Assembly (NCBI GenBank): GCA_947095535.1
Contig: OX352774.1
Coordinates: forward strand, 115,199,996 to 115,263,995
DNA from: Poecilobothrus nobilitatus
Lineage: Eukaryota > Arthropoda > Insecta > Diptera > Dolichopodidae
Direction: 5' to 3'
Length of the DNA stretch: 64,000 nt
Part shown: positions 23,460 to 34,118 of the stretch, one piece after another
Layout of the letters: every line of letters begins with the position of its first letter
How positions within the stretch are numbered: position 1 is the stretch's first letter
Position numbers and translations under genes: made by a program
The notes under the pieces: model-generated
What the model saw: the letters and a program-made list of their open reading frames with translations, nothing else
What the model was told of the DNA's origin: nothing
The model's database searches: none

Positions 23460-24250
23460 TTTTAGCACATTTTCAAAAAAAAATTTGATAAAATGTGTCT
23501 ATTAGTTTCACTCGGTCCGTCTGTTTCCAAACTTCTACACCGTTAAAGATAAAGAAAAAAATTCAACCATGAGTTGATCTCATAAAAAAATTAATGTTGT
23601 AGAACAACTTTTTCATGTAAACCCATCCATTACAGAGCTGCAGCCCTTCCAACTTTGAAAAAGCCCTATTTTCAAATGCGTATACCTCACGTTCTACTTA
23701 ACATTTTTTCAATCTGAAAACGCCATTCGTCAGCAATTTTACCTTTGTAAATCGATATCAAAATTATACAATTTTTTAAATTTAATATTTAAATTTACCG
23801 TTATGTGAAACCCAAATTTTTCTACCTTCATAACTCCGGCACGCTTTTAGTTAGGGACTTGAAATTTTGAAAGAAAGAACTTTTAAAATTAGTATTGCCA
23901 CAAAAAACTTTTTCGACCGTCCCCCGTTTATGGGCTATTAGGGCTCCAAAATTGAAAATTTTTTATTTGTAAACACTTGCAACTTAGGCACCTGTACTAA
24001 TTTTTCTTCGGCTAGACATGAAAATTGCAGCTTAAGTAATATATTTTTATTTGTGTTAACATTTTTTCTTAATTATATAGGGTTTCGGACTTACAGCCCC
24101 TCAAAATTGGAAAAACATCTTACTTTCCCATTTTTTATTATTATATGAAATTTTCAAATTTCGGTGCAGGTCACAATTCTAAACAGTTTGCATTATCTTT
24201 TGGAAATGTGCGCTTTTAAAAACCGCTGTTTTATATTCTGCTTTGTTTAG
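23460..24250 (+). mobile_element. Family A (DINE/HINE-like) element, complete, one internal module
   Basis: The 5' terminus TTTTAGCACATTTTCAAAAA and the 3' terminus CTTTTGGAAATGTGCGCTTT are both present and form subterminal inverted repeats (AGCACATTTTC against GGAAATGTGCG). Between them lie CTTCTACACCGTTAAAGATA, CATAACTCCGGCACGC (once only), CACCTGTACTAATTTTTCTT and GTTTCGGACTTACAGCCCCT. It is about 790 bp, one module shorter than the copies at 14762 and 49570. No protein is encoded. Confidence 0.9.
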
Positions 24251-25020
24251 GTATCTCTTTGATCTTATTAACGAATTAATTAACAGGTAATGTTAAAAGT
24301 TTTTACTAATTTTGATTTGCAAATTTAAAACATTTTTAAATAAGTATTATGATTATTTTAGCTACTGTTTTATGAATTTGATTGGTATATTTCAGATAAA
24401 ACTAATAAAAATAAAGCACATAAAAAATATAGGCATTAAATTATTTTAACTACTTGAATAACATTGAAAAAAAAAGATAGCTATTAAAGACAGTTTAATT
24501 AAACATATACATATAATTAATACGGCTTATTAAAAAACCATTATCTTCAATCAAATATCCTGATCTGAGACCAGAAGCAAAGTATTATTATATCGAACAG
24601 TTGATCAAATATTAAACCTCACTTTTACTTAAATTGAAATTAAGATTTCAGAAATGAGAAAAAATTTACTAAAATAATCTTTTTTAATTACTGATGTATG
24701 CAAATGATATTGATGCTTATTTGTCAGATAATTGCTTACTATGGAGCCAGCTGTACTATTAAATTTCTCTAGTTTTTGAACATCGCACCATATCATGAGA
24801 AGCATATCAAGTGCTTCTTGTACAAGGTGAGTACAGTTGAACCACACCCTGACAGAGTTAAATTATTTTTTAAAATTATACCAATTGACTTTCTAATTTC
24901 GAATCCTGATATTTCCGCAACTTGGCGTTTCACATCAACCTAGTGAAATTTTTTGTATTTTGATTCATTCATAATAGCATTTGAGAATATACTCAATTGT
25001 CCGATATCTTAGCTTCTGGA
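24251..25020. other. AT-rich stretch with one unassigned minus-strand frame
   Basis: The minus frame at 24629-24847 (72 codons) has more balanced composition than most frames here but no recognisable domain. I do not call it a gene. Confidence 0.45.
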
Positions 25021-25188
25021 TGAATACATTTTTTTTTTAGTTTATTTTCCTGCCACATAAATGATATCCGATCCGCCTATACCTATCCGAGAAACATTCT
25101 TAACTGTGCGTATGATTCGAATCCTCGGTGTTTATAGCGTATTTTATAGGCTCTTAAACACTAGACCACGAATGCCGCTGAATACACA
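25021..25188 (-). mobile_element. tRNA-derived SINE (family 1, copy e), diverged
   Basis: On the minus strand it reads GGTCTAGTGTTTAAGAGC (A-box region), AAATACGCTATAAACACCGA, a B-box-like GATTCGAATCAT and the tail TTTATGTGGCAGGAAAATAA with an oligo-A end. This matches copy a. TGAATACA near 25021-25028 and 25179-25186 is a candidate target-site duplication. Confidence 0.8.
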
Positions 25189-26555
25189 TCTTAACCAAAA
25201 AATATTCCCTTCCCATAGAATTCTAGAAATCGTTATCCGACATATTGATGATTGATGTTTGATTAAACATTTTTACACAATCAGCTATCAGTTAAAATTA
25301 CTGATATTAGTTACTTCATCTCATGAGTGACATTAGTTAAAATTTGGATCTAACAATTTGGATGAGATGAAATGTTATCATTAAAATAGGCTACCGTGCC
25401 AAAGAAAAAGACAAAGATCATAAACAAAAAATATTTCGAATAAAGTAATAGCAAATAATTATTAAAAAAAAGTTCAGTGGCAGTAAATCTAATGGAATTG
25501 GAAGACACGGTAATTAATTTTTTTTTGTGTTCTTATTTTTCAATTAAATTTAAATTTTTAACAAAAATAATTCAACAACCATTTTAAATTTAGTTAAGTT
25601 TAGATATTTCTTCTTTAAAACTATTTCCGAGCAATTAAAAAAAGAAATATTATATTAAATCTATGTTTAAAAAATAAGAGTGCCAATCAAATGTTGTTTT
25701 TTTTATCTACCATTCATTTTTTCTTTTGAAAAATGGTCAATTTACCGACAAAGTTGTAAAATTTTATTGAGATAACATTTAAAGATTGTGATAGAATGAT
25801 TTAGAATTCAAATTAATGGATCATTAGTAAAAAAAGTATGGAGATATATAAAAAAAAAAATTAAAAGAAAAACTTAGGAGTTATTAAATAAAATGGCAAT
25901 TGAATGACGTATAAAATAAAGCATTAATCAATAAAATCAAGAATCACTTGTTAGTTTTTTTTCTATATTATATAATTATAGTTTTGTTATACTACGATTA
26001 TAAAATGTGGCTAAGTTTTAATATGTATGTTCATTAATGTTAAAATATCGAAATTAAGCTAAACGTGATGGTACAAGGTATTTAGGTATTTAACATTTAC
26101 TTTTCCGACATAATGATTATTGATACAAATACGAAATCACATGTAGACTTAGTCTTATTTGCATACTATTGTAGTTGAAAGATATTTTTAAGTAACTATA
26201 ATAAACTTTGAAATAAATAAATGTTGGTTGAAATCAATAATTTAAAGCAGAAACAAAAGCAAGGTAAGAAAATGTAATCTTCAAAAGCATATTGGAATAT
26301 GGAAATGGATAGAAAACTATTTTGTTAAACGAAAAAGAAACGCTTTATGATAAACCTTAATAATCCGAGATCACAATCAAGAACTAATAGAAGAAAAAGA
26401 AAGTAAGGAAGCTAAAAGGAAAGCTAGAAAGAAAATAAGAACGAAAACTTATTGCCAGATTAATTAAAACCATTTCTGACCGGCATATTGCAAGAATAAC
26501 TATTAATATACTGCATAAAATATATTTTTAAATACGAACTATGCTATACTATATA
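25189..26555. other. AT-rich stretch, nothing recognised
   Basis: No gene or shared repeat seen before the mariner element. Confidence 0.5.
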
Positions 26556-27576
26556 AAGGATCTTTCAAATAGAATTTTCAAAAGTAGGCGCCTGTATAAC
26601 ACACTTCAAATATTGAACGCACCCATATTATATGTCATTTGATAATAATAATGTAATGATAATGTTACAGCTGACCCCATCATGTCAATTTCCCGACGTT
26701 CACAATAATTGTTTCTGAGTCAACTATATGCAGCGTTGAAGACCTACAAAGTTCAATTGACACAAGAATTGCTGCCACAAGATCATTCCATGCGTCAGGA
26801 CTTTGCTAATTGGATACTGGAACAAAACGACGATTTAAAAAAAAAAAATCATCTTTTCGGACGAAGTACATTTCGAGATCGGTGGCTACGTTAATAAACA
26901 AAACTGCCATATTTCGGGAGAGGAAAACCCTCGCGTGATCCAATAGAAGCCAACGCAACCACAAAGAGTCACTGTTTAGTGTGCCTTGTGGTCTGGTGGT
27001 GTGATTGGTCTGTACTTTTTCGAAAATGATGCTGAAGAGCCATAACCGTGAACCGTACCAGATACCGCGACTTGATCAAAACTTTTTTATGGCCAAAACT
27101 GGAAAATATTGATACTGAGGACATGTGGTTTCAAGAAGATTTGGCTACGTGTCATACAGACAGAGAAACACTGTAATTACTGCATACAAAATTTTCAGAC
27201 CGTGTTATTTCCAAATTCGGTGATGTGAATTGGCCTTCAAGATCCTGCGATTTGACGCCATTACAGTTCTTTCTCTGGGGCTATGTGAAAACACAGGTCT
27301 CCAAGGATAATCTTCGAAACGTTGAAGCATTGAAAGCAGAAATTATTCGAGTTGTTGGTGAGATAGAGCCGCAACTATGCCAGAATGTGACAGACAATTT
27401 TGATAAAAGAATCAGATACTGTAGAGACGCGAGAGGTAGTCACATGGGAGATATCATTTTCAGAGTATAAATGAGAAACATTGTACTTCAAAAATAAATA
27501 AAAACTTTTCCAGTTTCAATTCAAATTCTATGTCTTTTAATTATTTACTTTTGAAAACTCAATTTGAAAGACCCTA
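26556..27576 (+). mobile_element. Tc1/mariner-superfamily transposon 1, internally deleted, with TIRs
   Basis: The left terminus (26556-26587) reads GGATCTTTCAAATAGAATTT then TCAAAAGTAG. The right terminus (27546-27576), reverse complemented, reads GGGTCTTTCAAATTGAGTTT then TCAAAAGTA, about 30 bp of terminal inverted repeat with few mismatches. TA-containing sequence flanks both ends, as expected for this superfamily; the exact TA duplication is ambiguous by one or two bases. The element is about 1.0 kb and holds only the C-terminal two-thirds of a transposase gene. Intact relatives carry an additional N-terminal DNA-binding domain, absent here. Confidence 0.92.
26683..27470 (+). pseudogene. 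Tc1/mariner-type transposase remnant, several stops, third catalytic Asp lost
   Basis: Homology begins near SISRRSQ (26683) and runs LYAALKTYKVQLTQELLPQD, then IIFSDEVHFEIGGYVNKQN after a frameshift in the A run at 26839-26850, then WSGGVIGLYFFENDAEEP and NRTRYRDLIKTFLWPKLENI. It continues with MWFQEDLATCH and finally DVNWPSRSCDLTPLQFFLWG to the terminal TAA. The first catalytic Asp (FSDE) and second (QED) are kept. At the third position the expected PLD reads PLQ, 41 residues after the second Asp. At least five in-frame stops and two frameshifts are seen, one a Trp codon changed to TAG. The N-terminal helix-turn-helix domains are deleted. The spacing suggests a DD41D-type lineage; that name is inferred. 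Confidence 0.9.
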
Positions 27577-28919
27577 CAGGTACAAGGTTGATTCAGAGAG
27601 AAATTAATTACTGTGTAGTGTAGATTTGTTATCTTAATAAGCTGAGGAACTAAATATAGGAACCAACTTAATAGTTCCTTCATTGTGTGGGTTTTCATAT
27701 GAAGAAAAATATAATTTGATTAAAAGATTTGAACTTTAATTATACATTTCAAAAATGTTTCATTAATTTTTAAAATTTTTTTTTATATTTTTTTATTTTT
27801 GTTTAAATATCAAAGCAAACATATTTCCATCGTATGACTAACATTTGACTAAAGAAACTCTACCTAATTTGACACCAGTTTAAAGTAATAAAAAAAAAAC
27901 CAATATAAGAAAAATCTGATGAGAACGATGGGATTGGCAAATTCTTAAATAATCAACAAAATGTTTTAAAAAAAATTATTGACATTTAAGTTAAATTTAA
28001 GAAACCATAAATGGTTTTAACCACATTGTTTTTTTTATTTTGTCTTTCTGGAATTCAAAATTTCAGTTCATTTAATACCATAACCTTAACATATATAGGT
28101 ATAAATATATAAATCCCATATAAAGTTTTTAAACAAAATACAAATGCGCCCAAAACTAATAACTATTAGGCATATAAATATGAAAGCAATGTACTATTTA
28201 TGATTTGAGTTTATTGCCTATACTCAAATTCCTCTATTCGCATCTACATTCAAAATTTATTATTCAATACTTCTTACTTTTCCCTTTGAAAGTTCCCCTT
28301 CTTCCTTTTCTTTACCGTTACTAACACTTTTTTATGTGATTCTGTCAATTTGTCGTGTTTTTTCATATACCATTGGTTTTTATTTATTTAGCAATTAATC
28401 TAGTGATGATGCTGTGTGATGTTACGTTGTTGTTGCCTGCGTTATGTCATGTTCTTTAAACATAAACAAAATAAAAATATAAATAGCAAAAAAAAATAGG
28501 CGCGCTCAATACTGTTCTTTTTTTTTAAATGAAAATACGTTTTAAGAGCATTAAAGAGCTGTTTTAAATGGGAATTTCTTTAGAAAATGATAAAAAATAA
28601 ACAAAACTTTGGTGTGGATATTGAAGGTGCGAAAAGAAAATTCTAATAATTTAGAAATTTTAAAAACAAATAAGCCGCAAAAAGAAAAAAAATAAAAATT
28701 TTAAGTGCCTTAACACCATTTTCTGCGTGCCATTTTTTCTACTACTATCAGAGGAATTGAAATTACCAATACCGTGAAAACATTTTAAAGTTCCTATCGT
28801 ACTGGTACAATCTTAGGTATTTAGAAATGATGCACACTTCTATTTATCCATTAACATTTTCTTTTTAAGGTAATTTGTTTTTGTTTCTTTTTTTTTGTTT
28901 TTAGAAATAGCATGTCTAC
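27577..28919. other. AT-rich stretch, nothing recognised
   Basis: A few less AT-rich patches (28310-28460) carry no domain, RNA gene or repeat partner that I can recognise. Confidence 0.5.
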
Positions 28920-28949
28920 TGTACCTGACATTGTACCGATACAGGTACA
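28920..28949. repeat. 8-bp inverted repeat TGTACCTG / CAGGTACA
   Basis: TGTACCTG at 28920-28927 is the exact reverse complement of CAGGTACA at 28942-28949. CAGGTA is also the core recognised by Snail-type or Zelda-type factors in flies, but one short match in raw sequence supports no regulatory call. Confidence 0.7.
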
Positions 28950-29584
28950 TCTATTGCACAGTTGCAAACAATACAATATGTTTGATTTTTTTTATTAGTA
29001 ATATGGTGGTACATTCATCAGCATCAATACTTTCTCGATTTGGTTGAATCAATTTTAGAAATGGGACAAACAAAACAAAAATTGGAAAAAAAAACTTGAG
29101 TAACACAACAGTAAATTTCTATAGAATTGTTTGTTCACAGCATTTATGTGTTCTCAAGAAAAAGATGATAATGATGGTAATAATGATGATGAGAGAAAAA
29201 GTACCTATTTAAAACTATTCGAATATTGTTGAGTAAATAATAATAAATTGAAAAAATTAAACAGCAGACCAGAATTAAAAGAATGTAAAATAAAATAAAA
29301 TGAAGCATATTAAAAAAAAAATACGTGAAAATATTTTACACGGTTGAAAGGGTTATATTTATTTCCAAGCAATAATAAAATAAAAACTGCTAAAACTAAA
29401 CCTAACAAGTGAATCGGCGAACTCTTTTTGTCCAAGTAACTGTCAAACTGTTATCAAGTAATTCCTAATATAAGTAAAATTGGAAAGATAAGAAGAGCCA
29501 CAAAATACTTGAAATGAAAGAAGAAATAATGACAGAAGGTAAAATCAATACCTTTCAATTTTTTGTCCTAATGCGATTAACACG
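28950..29584. other. AT-rich stretch with GAT-rich microsatellite-like tract
   Basis: A (GAT/AAT)n tract lies near 29165-29192. No gene or shared repeat seen. Confidence 0.5.
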
Positions 29585-29785
29585 TTTTTCAAAGTTTGAG
29601 GTATTATAGCTCCGTAATTGATCGGGCTGTATAAGAATGTTTTTAAGAGACTTATCCATCGTTAAAACTTCATTGTTCTATTTACAACGGTATAGCAGTT
29701 TGGAAAACTCACGGGCAAGACCGAGTAAAACTAATAAAAGCAAGTTTACATATAAGCAAGTTTTTGCAAATTTTTTTAAAAAATA
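29585..29785 (-). mobile_element. Family A fragment, 5' end only
   Basis: On the minus strand this is the 5' terminal block of family A. On the plus strand it shows CAAAGTTTGAGGTATTATAG, a degenerate pyrimidine-purine segment and AAAACTAATAAAAGCAAG ahead of a T run, matching 15815-16000 in order. It abuts the 5' end of family B at 29790. Confidence 0.7.
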
Positions 29786-29789
29786 TGTT

Positions 29790-30622
29790 AAAAACGAGGA
29801 AAAGTGCAGTAGAGTAGACAGTGTCAACTCTGTGATACCCATTTTAACGTAATATACTCTGTTTCTAAAAAACTTGACCATCTTTTAAAAACTTTCAGAT
29901 GTTTTAGTTACGACGTTAATTACAGAGATATATTTATATAAATTGTGGAGTTGTATGACAGCTACCCGAATTTATTGCACAGCCCAACCAAATTTTACAG
30001 AAGTAGTTGACATAAAACTTGATAATTTTGACATAAACATTTATAGGATTTTAGACGCCTAGCTTCATTAAGTTCCAAGAGGTGCAGAAGCCTGAACCGG
30101 CTGCTTTGGACCAATAAAATTTTACAAAAGTTTTTGGCATGTAACTGGACATCTCTTCACTAAATTTTAGAGACCTAGCTTCAATAGACACTGAGTTATT
30201 TTCATTTAAAAAGAGAAGTTGTATGGCAGCTGCCCTAACATGTTGTACCAGCAGAACCAAATTTTACAGAAGTTTGTAGAAAATTTCATATCCTAGCTTG
30301 AATAGATACTGCGTTATTTCCATATAAAGAAAGAAGTTGTATGGCAGCTATTCGAACCCGGCGGCCAAAAATGCTGGATTTTAATAGGAAAATTAACAAT
30401 TTTGTAAAAGTGTCTTAAAAAAAATTTCAGCCTCGTAGCTCATTTATTTTTAGAGTTATCGTGCGAACGAATTGACGGACGTACGTGACTTCATCGACTC
30501 ATAATTCGATTCTGAACCGATCCATACCTTTGACACTATATCTAGCTCAACTCCTTTAAGGTGTCACAAACGTAAAGGCAAATTTATTATATCCTTGAAC
30601 ATAGTTCATACGGGTATAATGA
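29790..30622 (+). mobile_element. Family B (DINE-1-like) element, near full length
   Basis: The 5' end is AACGAGGAAAAGTGCAGTAG, then AGAGTAGACAGTGTCAACTC, a hairpin with 9-bp arms, then GATACCC. Internal blocks GTTGTATGACAGCTACC / GTTGTATGGCAGCTGCC and ACCAAATTTTACAGAAGT each recur, so the middle has internal duplications. Near the 3' end is GACGGACGTACGTGACTTCA, then the terminal hairpin: TTATATCC and GGGTATAA flank a nested TTGAACATAGTTCA palindrome (30583-30622). The 5' GATACCC block and 3' GGGTATAAT form subterminal inverted repeats. This matches the plan of DINE-1/HINE elements. Frames at 30051-30260 and 29637-29881 are incidental. Confidence 0.85.
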
Positions 30623-31200
30623 ACACTACACAAAACGTTGTTTCTAAATTTTTGTTTTGGCAAGTTCTTAGAAATACCAAATGGTCCTAAATTTAATAAA
30701 ATAGACACATCTTTTTTCCACGAATTTTTTTATTTTTAATTGACCTTTTGGTTTATGTTCTTTATATATGATTGTACAGATATTATGAACGACAAATATT
30801 TGTAAACTGTTTTACATATGTGCAGACTTAAAACATCGTAAAAATGTAGATAGATAGAAGTGGTTGCAGTTAGTGAGAAAATAAACATTACATTTCGAAG
30901 TCAGTTGACTCATTTTATTCTCACCTTTATGCGGTAATAATAAAATTTTAGAGTCGCTTTACAGGAGTTAGGTACATAATATATTCTAGAAATTAAAAAA
31001 ATATTTAAAATAAAGTTCTGCAAAGACAGGAAATTCACATATAAAATTATCAATGATCATCATTCTACTATATATACAACTTTCACAATTAATTCGTTGT
31101 TTTTGGACATAGTGCCTTATAGATGATGTTTGGCTATCACTTCAGAAAGGATGCGTTAACACCTATGGTATAAAATTGTAAAAATTCAACTTTATACATA
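30623..31200. other. AT-rich stretch, nothing recognised
   Basis: No gene or repeat partner seen. Confidence 0.5.
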
Positions 31201-31480
31201 TACAAACTAAAAATATAGGTGCAGGAAAAACCCAAATGGGATTTATGTTTTACCTTTGTGAGACAGAGTATTCAATTTTGAGATGCAAAACAAATACGAA
31301 TTATTATTTCAATGGAAAAACTAGAAATTAAACAGAAATTCTATTAAAAGGCTAAAAATTTCATTAGGACTTCTGTCCTTAGCCTTAAGACTAAAGGACC
31401 ATGGTGGTTTTGTCTCATAAAGGTACGTTCAAAATTGAAATGAGATTTTTGCCCTGCACAGAAATTATACATTACGATAA
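31201..31480. repeat. Imperfect foldback (long inverted repeat)
   Basis: The left arm, about 31218-31265, contains GGTGCAGGAAAAA and ACCTTTGTGAGACAGA. The right arm, about 31411-31460, contains TGTCTCATAAAGGT and TTTTTGCCCTGCAC. Paired blocks are in mirror order with similar spacing (33 and 35 bp between them). Middle parts of the arms have diverged. It could be a foldback or MITE-type element; no termini or duplication are clear. Confidence 0.6.
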
Positions 31481-31639
31481 AATCATTAAAAATTCAACTC
31501 AAAGAAGGGTAATACTTTTATGTTAATTTAGTTTTTAAATGAGTACTTTGATAATTTAGACTACTATTTAAACAATTAATATTGCAAAACTTTTCTAATG
31601 TGGAAATTAATTTAATTTCAATTAAACAAAGAAAAATTT

Positions 31640-32205
31640 AAAAACGAAGACTGGAGACTGGGCTGTGTCAACTGTAGGATATCCGTATGAACATAATATA
31701 TATGATGGTTACATAAAACTTGATTATCTTTTAAAGTTCAAATGTTTTACTTAATTAAGTACCGAGATATATTTATGTCAAATTTTGGAGTTGTATGACC
31801 TGTTGCCCTAAATCTACCCCATTTTACAGAAGTTATCAGTACATAACTTGATATCTGTTCACAGCATTTTAGATACCTAGTTCTAATATACACTGAGTTA
31901 CCTTCATATAAAGAAATAGTTATATGGGAGCTAATTGGTTGGGCGGTCCGGTCGAACATGCTGAATTTAAATAGCGAAACTAACAATTTTACAAAAGTGA
32001 CGCGATAAAAATTTGACAATCCTAGCTCCTTTATTTTTGAGTAATTGGGTGGACAGATGAACGTACATGGCTTAATAGACTAATTTTTCGATTCTGATCC
32101 GATCCATATACTTGAGTCTATATTTAACACGAATTTTTCACGTCGTCTCAGACGTAATTCCCAATTTATTATATTCTTGAACTATGTTCATACAGGTATA
32201 ACATT
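31640..32205 (+). mobile_element. Family B (DINE-1-like) element, diverged
   Basis: The 5' end AACGAAGACTGGAGACTGGG and CTGTGTCAACTGTAGGATAT is a diverged form of the family B start. Internal GGAGTTGTATGACCTG and a shared AACTAACAATTTTACAAAAG block follow. Near the 3' end are GGGTGGACAGATGAACGTAC and GATTCTGATCCGATCCATAT, then the hairpin with TTGAACTATGTTCATACAGG and TATAA (32165-32203). Confidence 0.82.
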
Positions 32206-32552
32206 ATAAGCATATCTAACTGTAGAAATCTATTTTTCCCTGTCCCAATAACTTTAAGTATTTTCCCTCTCACAGTTTAATTTCTAACTATTATTTTTGC
32301 AAATTTGTTAACTGCTTTCAAAAGTAATTAATTAAAATAAGACATTATTTTTATTGTTTTCTTTTAAATACAGTTTTAAGTAACATTTTTATAATGAAAT
32401 TTTTTAGTTATTAAATTAATTAGTTTATAAAATCAATATATAGGATTTTCCAATTTGAGTGATAGATTTCTAAGTGACGTTTCGGCCATTTGTAGTATGT
32501 CATGATCTATCATTTTTTTTTCATTGTATTCAGTAATGTTTACAATTTCATC

Positions 32553-33262
32553 ATGAAGAGATATACGCAAGAACAACGTTTACAAATTAATCAATTTCAA
32601 CGTTTACAAATTATTCAATTTTTTTAAGAAAATCATCTTCTCCGATGAGGCTCACTTTCATCTGAGTGGTGCGGTAAATAAACAAGACTGTCGATTCTGG
32701 TGCAAAGAAAATACACAAATTATTCATGAACAACCATTAAATTCACCTAAATTGACAGTTTGGTGTGGTTTTTGGTCTGGTAGAATCATCGGACCGTACT
32801 TATTTCGAAATGAAGCTGGTAACACCGTTACTGTCAATGGAGAGCGGTATAGATCGATGATAACCAACTTTTTATGGCCGAAATTGGAAGAAGTTGATCT
32901 TGACAACATCTGGTTCCAACAAGACGGGGCTACGTGCCACGCAGCACACAACCACCGTGCAACAACCGAATTATTACGAGAAAAGTTTGGAGATTCGATT
33001 ATTTCAAGAAATTATGATATTGAATGACCTCCAAGAAGTTGTGATTTAACACCATTAGATTATTTCTTGTGGCGTTATTTGAAGTCATTGGTCTTTAGCA
33101 ATAAACCAGACTATCTTCAAGCTTTAGAAGTCAGTATTGAACGTGCTATTCATGACATACGACTTGATTTAGTGGAAAAAGTGCTCGAAAATTGGGTTCA
33201 TCGAATTCGTTCCTGCAAAAGAAGTCGGAGGCCATTTGAATGACGTTTTATTCAGAACTTAA
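32553..33262 (+). pseudogene. Tc1/mariner-type transposase, N-terminal domain deleted, Trp-to-stop in DDE motif
   Basis: An ATG at 32553 opens MKRYTQEQRLQINQF, like the usual start of this family, followed by an in-frame 24-bp duplication. The gene then jumps to KKIIFSDEAHFHLSGAVNKQ at 32626, skipping the whole DNA-binding region. The catalytic core is well kept: SDE (first Asp), LTVWCGFWSGRIIGPYLF, FLWPKLEEVDLDNIWFQQDG (second Asp) and PPRSCDLTPLDYFLW (third Asp). A TGA at 33025-33027 stands where the Trp of the WPPRSCDL motif belongs. A frameshift near 33221 precedes GGHLNDVLFRT and the TAA at 33260. The Asp-to-Asp distance is 44 residues because of about three extra residues after ATCHA; element 1 has 41. 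It cannot make active transposase. Confidence 0.92.
32574..32621 (+). repeat. 24-bp in-frame tandem duplication in transposase start
   Basis: CAACGTTTACAAATTAATCA (32574 on) is repeated from 32598 as CAACGTTTACAAATTATTCA; each unit is 24 bp and encodes QRLQI-N/I-QF. It lies directly at the internal deletion breakpoint. Confidence 0.85.
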
Positions 33263-33368
33263 TTGTATCGATTGAACTTCACATTAAATAAAAAACATTT
33301 GAATTTCCTGAACAATTAGTGTGTTTCTTTTTTAAAAGAAATCATATCACTGAAATTGAAAAACGATA

Positions 33369-33921
33369 AAAGATATTTCTTTTTACAAAGTTTTGTTCTT
33401 ATCTTTTGTATTCCATTTCATCAATATACTAAAAATGCAATCAATTGCAAACTTGTAATCATTTTATCACAAATCACATTTACTTATTTCGAAACTGAAT
33501 TTAAAAACAGTTTGTTCCTAAAACGATTAGAGCAAAGGTTAGCACATAATTCGAGCTGCCATGGATAAAAGATATTTAAATGCGCAAATTGCCTTCAGCT
33601 GTTTTATTTCATTTTTTATTTTAAATTTATAAATTGATATCATTACATTTGACTTTGCATGAATTTCTCGATCCCATTCGTAAAAGAGCATTAAATACCA
33701 AAAAAGGCCCTTAAATAGAATCTATAGAAAAATTGTGTGGGACAGAAAATAGTTCTTAAGTATAAGCAGTAGAAAAATTTCATAGGAAACAATTTTTCTA
33801 TCTATCCTATTTAATGACCTTTGTTTTTTTTTAAAGCACCTAAGAACACTAAATAATTTAACAGAAAAAAATCAACTACTTATCTTCTATCTTTAAATAG
33901 TCACAAAATTACTACTATAGG
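33369..33921. other. AT-rich stretch, nothing recognised
   Basis: The frame at 33356-33568 has no domain. No repeat partner seen. Confidence 0.5.
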
Positions 33922-34118
33922 TAATCTTTACCACATAATGTGACAAGAAAATTACACAGTTTTCAAATATCGTAAGGGGGAAATGCAAATATCACGTGCA
34001 AATATCGTAAGGAGGAAATTATTCTTACGACTTGTGTGGGATTCGAAGCCTCACTCCCACGGTGTTTACAGGGTATTTTATATCGGTGTTTCCACACTAA
34101 CCCACCGAGGTCTCCACC
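33922..34118 (-). mobile_element. tRNA-derived SINE (family 1, copy b)
   Basis: On the minus strand: GACCTCGGTGGGTTAGTGTG (A-box region, diverged), CCTGTAAACACCGTGGGAGT, a B-box-like GCTTCGAATCCCAC, and the tail CTGTGTAATTTTCTTGTCAC. A segment around AAATATCGTAAGG is duplicated at 33964-34018, lengthening the copy. The overlapping minus-strand frame is not a gene. Confidence 0.82.

Larger units (their letters stand above)
32441..33368 (+). mobile_element. Tc1/mariner-superfamily transposon 2, internally deleted, TA-flanked TIRs
   Basis: The left terminus after TA (32441-32442) is GGATTTTCCAATTTGAGTGA and on through TAGATTTCT. The right terminus, reverse complemented from TA at 33367-33368, is CGTTTTTCAATTTCAGTGAT followed by ATGATTTCT. 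About 28 bp of inverted repeat are visible with several mismatches. The TIRs differ from those of element 1, so this is a distinct subfamily. The element is only 928 bp because most of the N-terminal half of the transposase is missing. Confidence 0.92.

Noticed and set aside
24629..24847. Minus-strand frame of 72 codons with fairly balanced composition, possible gene fragment
   Set aside because: No recognisable domain, no upstream or downstream exon-like sequence that I can support.
28920..28949. Paired Snail/Zelda-type binding sites
   Set aside because: A short match in a 64-kb window is expected by chance and there is no gene to regulate.
32724..32951. 75-codon minus-strand frame
   Set aside because: Antisense shadow of the mariner transposase.
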